64,000 nucleotides of DNA from contig NZ_JAIWPT010000021.1 in NCBI RefSeq assembly GCF_021191695.1, positions 1 to 64,000 of the forward strand, in the 5' to 3' direction. Below, piece after piece: positions 63,301-64,000 of this stretch (position 1 is the first letter of the stretch; every line of letters starts with the position of its first letter). This stretch comes from Proluteimonas luteida. GTDB lineage: Bacteria > Pseudomonadota > Gammaproteobacteria > Xanthomonadales > Xanthomonadaceae. Both the position numbers and the translations under genes were made by a program. Under the pieces are notes generated by a model. The model was given only the letters and a program-made list of their open reading frames with translations. It had not been told where the DNA came from and searched no databases.

Positions 63301-63466
63301 CCGGCCACAGCGTGCGCACCACCATCGCCTTGAACGTGAACGGCGGATCCTCCGACTGGCCGAGCTGCATGTACGACCAAGTGCCGGCCAAGGCGACGAC
63401 GAGCATCGCGTAGAGCACCAGCGCACGGTTGCCGAGCGCCCACTCGGAGAGATTGAAGCGGGTCAT
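60263..63466 (-). CDS. RND-family efflux permease
   Basis: 1067 residues with the 12-TM RND plan: TM1 near the N-terminus (LVLYAMLVVALAGTWSYM), a large periplasmic loop, TM2-6 from about 330, a second loop and TM8-12 to the end. The proton-relay region is LGLMVDDAIIAVEMMA in TM4. It belongs to the hydrophobe/multidrug group, not the heavy-metal group. An insertion of about 60 polar residues (PQPPRPGSPAARWRAWRR region) lies between the two halves. The ATG at 63466 is the family start. The tail of a probable adaptor gene lies upstream at 63915, with a tandem repeat between. Confidence 0.93.
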   Translation of the reverse strand: MTRFNLSEWALGNRALVLYAMLVVALAGTWSYMQLGQSEDPPFTFKAMVVRTLWPGATADQVAQQVTERIEQKLMETGDYELIRSYSRPGESQIIFMARDSMRSSEIPELWYQVRKKVGDLRPSLPQEIVGPFFNDEFGDTFGNIYALSGEGFDYALMKDYADRIQRALQRLPDVGKVELVGLQDERVWIEVNNTRLATLGIPMAAVQQALAEQNAVVPAGFFETADERVQLRVDGAFDSVESIRAFPVRAGDRTVRLGDIATVTRGFADPAAPRMRFMGDDAIGIAVAMHDGGDILRLGRTLEREFARLQDTLPAGLQLRRVADQPRAVRDSVGEFVKVLAEAVVIVLLVSFLSLGLRTGLVVAVSIPLVLAMTFIAMHQFGIGLHKISLGALVLALGLMVDDAIIAVEMMAIRMEQGDSRLKAASYAWSHTAFPMLTGTLVTAAGFLPIATAASSTGEYTRSLFQVVTIALVVSWIAAVLFIPLLGEKMLPDLAHPQPPRPGSPAARWRAWRRSLADRWPALAFALAPREPGAHDADPYARPFYRRFRRLLDWTLRMRWLVIGATVLLLVLSLALFRFVPQQFFPDSTRLELMVDMELAEGSSLRATEDNARRLEALLQGRAGIDNYVAYVGTGSPRFYLPLDQQLPQANFAQFVVMASDVAARERIRSWLIDEVAPQFPTLQLRVTRLETGPPVGYPVQLRVSGEHAERVRAIAREVAGQVRANPHVANVNLDWDEPSKVVRLVIDQERARALGVSSQQLAQFLAGSLSGLQVSTYREGNELIGILMRGDADERAQLAMLDSLAVPTASGQSVPLAQVARLEPAFEDGIIWHRDRLPTVTVRADIRDATTAPTVVAQILPTLAGIREALPEGYLLETGGTVEDSGKGQDSIKAGLPLFLLVVVTLLMLQLRSFSRSALVLLTAPLGMIGVTLFLLVFRVPFGFVAMLGTIALAGMIMRNSIILVDQIEQDIAAGHARWDAVIDATVRRFRPIVLTALAAILAMIPLSRSVFFGPMAVAIMGGLTVATLLTLTFLPALYAAWFRVRRDEPDHSGAHPGHGAAGDD

Positions 63467-63502
63467 CGGTGATACCGCGGGCTGAGGACGGGGGAGCACC
63501 AA

Positions 63503-63895
63503 CTCGAGCCCCTCTCCCGCTGGCGGGAGGGGGGTTGGGGTGAGGGTGCATCACCCGCCATGCCCCCACCCATCCTCCCCTGCAAGCGGGGGAGAGGCGC
63601 AGGTGCCATGCGGCATCGGCGCTGAAGCGCGAAGCGCCGGCTCGAGCCCCTCTCCCGCTGGCGGGAGAGGGGTTGGGGTGAGGGTGCCCTGCCCGCCATG
63701 CCCCCATCCATCCTCCCCTGCAAGCAAGGGAGGCATGCAGGTGCCATGCGGCATCGGCGCTGAAGCGCGAAGCGCCGGCTCGAGCCCCTCTCCCGCTGGC
63801 GGGAGAGGGGTTGGGGTGAGGGTGCCCTGCCCGCCAGGCCCCCACCCATCCTCCCCCGCAAGCGGGGGAGGGGCGCAGGTGCCATGCGGCATCGG
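63503..63895. repeat. Tandem 138-bp repeat, 2.85 copies
   Basis: Units start at 63503, 63641 and 63779 (CTCGAGCCCCTCTCCCGC), each exactly 138 bp, the last cut at about 63895. Each unit holds two hairpins: CCCCTCTCCCGC / GCGGGAGAGGGG and a CCTCCCC(T/C)GCAAGCGGGGGAGG type. Copies are nearly identical. The array fills the gap between the adaptor tail and the pump gene. The short frames running through it are products of the repeat, not genes. Confidence 0.9.
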
Positions 63896-63914
63896 CTCAC
63901 GGTGACGGCCTGCC

Positions 63915-64000
63915 TCATTTCCGAGGCACCGGCTTCGGGGTTTCGGGTTCTATGGGGCGATTGTCGCGGTCCACCGGCGCGACGACCTGCCCCTCCCGCA
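63915..64000 (-). CDS. C-terminal end of probable RND periplasmic adaptor (partial)
   Basis: One frame on the minus strand is open from the window edge to a TGA at 63915, giving 27 residues that end REGQVVAPVDRDNRP...PVPRK. The EGQVVAP piece and the polar tail suit the C-terminus of a membrane fusion protein, which is usually encoded just before its RND permease. The identity rests mainly on position; the fragment is too short for certainty. Confidence 0.55.
   Translation of the reverse strand, partial: REGQVVAPVDRDNRPIEPETPKPVPRK

Noticed and set aside
59966..63472. A 1168-codon open frame on the plus strand opposite the RND pump
   Set aside because: It mirrors the pump gene codon for codon, is full of His/Arg/Gln/Asp repeats and has no family resemblance. 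Long antisense frames are expected at this GC content. The same holds for long frames at 2164-4782, 9379-12381, 10629-14708, 16887-19187 and 18770-21646.
63503..63895. Possible CRISPR array
   Set aside because: The unit is 138 bp with no short repeat/unique spacer pattern, and no cas gene is near.
63463..63918. Frames through the 138-bp repeat, giving repetitive Pro/Ser/Gly proteins
   Set aside because: They only exist because 138 is a multiple of three, so the frame stays open through each unit. Both strands show such frames.

Overview
The window is chromosomal DNA from a high-GC gammaproteobacterium of the Xanthomonadaceae/Lysobacteraceae type (Lysobacter-, Luteimonas- or Xanthomonas-like). 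This placement rests on gene content seen here: a PPi-dependent phosphofructokinase beside a proton-pumping pyrophosphatase, short-form adenylate kinase, a DedA-PAP2-LssY fusion, a large ilv-leu operon, and many intergenic palindromic repeats. It is an inference from families and gene order; no database search was run.

Layout. 1-460: 5' end of a 16S rRNA gene running off the left edge, with its leader and two tandem promoters. 900-10,300: housekeeping genes (DUF192 lipoprotein, SirB1-like protein, rubredoxin, thiE, hemL, HAD phosphatase, HIT protein, argD, arginase-fold protein, HSDL2-like dehydrogenase, a kinase-like protein). 10,350-16,950: DedA-PAP2-LssY protein, LON-domain protein, mpl, a lipoprotein, adk and pfp. 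17,100-24,650: hppA, two different L,D-transpeptidases, a hypothetical exported protein, a secreted RTX-like/M91 metallopeptidase and ppa. 24,860-33,800: TonB-dependent receptor, AraC regulator, membrane-anchored winged-helix/beta-propeller regulator, then an RNase A-like toxin with its immunity gene and a DUF4136 lipoprotein. 33,890-41,210: thiC with a TPP riboswitch, divergent from the thrABC operon, which has its own threonine/isoleucine leader peptide. 41,300-43,000: BON-domain protein and topoisomerase IB. 43,050-55,700: a branched-chain amino acid operon, leader peptide-attenuator-ilvC-ilvG-ilvM-ilvE-ilvA-leuA-leuC-leuD-leuB, followed by ilvD. 55,790-64,000: an AbrB/Doc toxin-antitoxin pair, an orphan histidine kinase, a convergent beta-propeller sensor, an RND pump and the tail of its probable adaptor.

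How the genes work together. The thr operon makes threonine, IlvA deaminates it, and the ilv-leu operon makes isoleucine, valine and leucine. Both operons begin with a leader ORF rich in the codons of their end products, and the two leaders share a promoter-like box and start region, so they look like copies of one attenuation module. Pfp, HppA and Ppa all act on pyrophosphate. The best candidates for less-studied biology are the RNase A-like toxin/immunity pair with an unfamiliar N-terminal domain, the RTX-M91 protein, the paired (possibly leaderless) attenuators, and the propeller sensor that ends just after its membrane segment.
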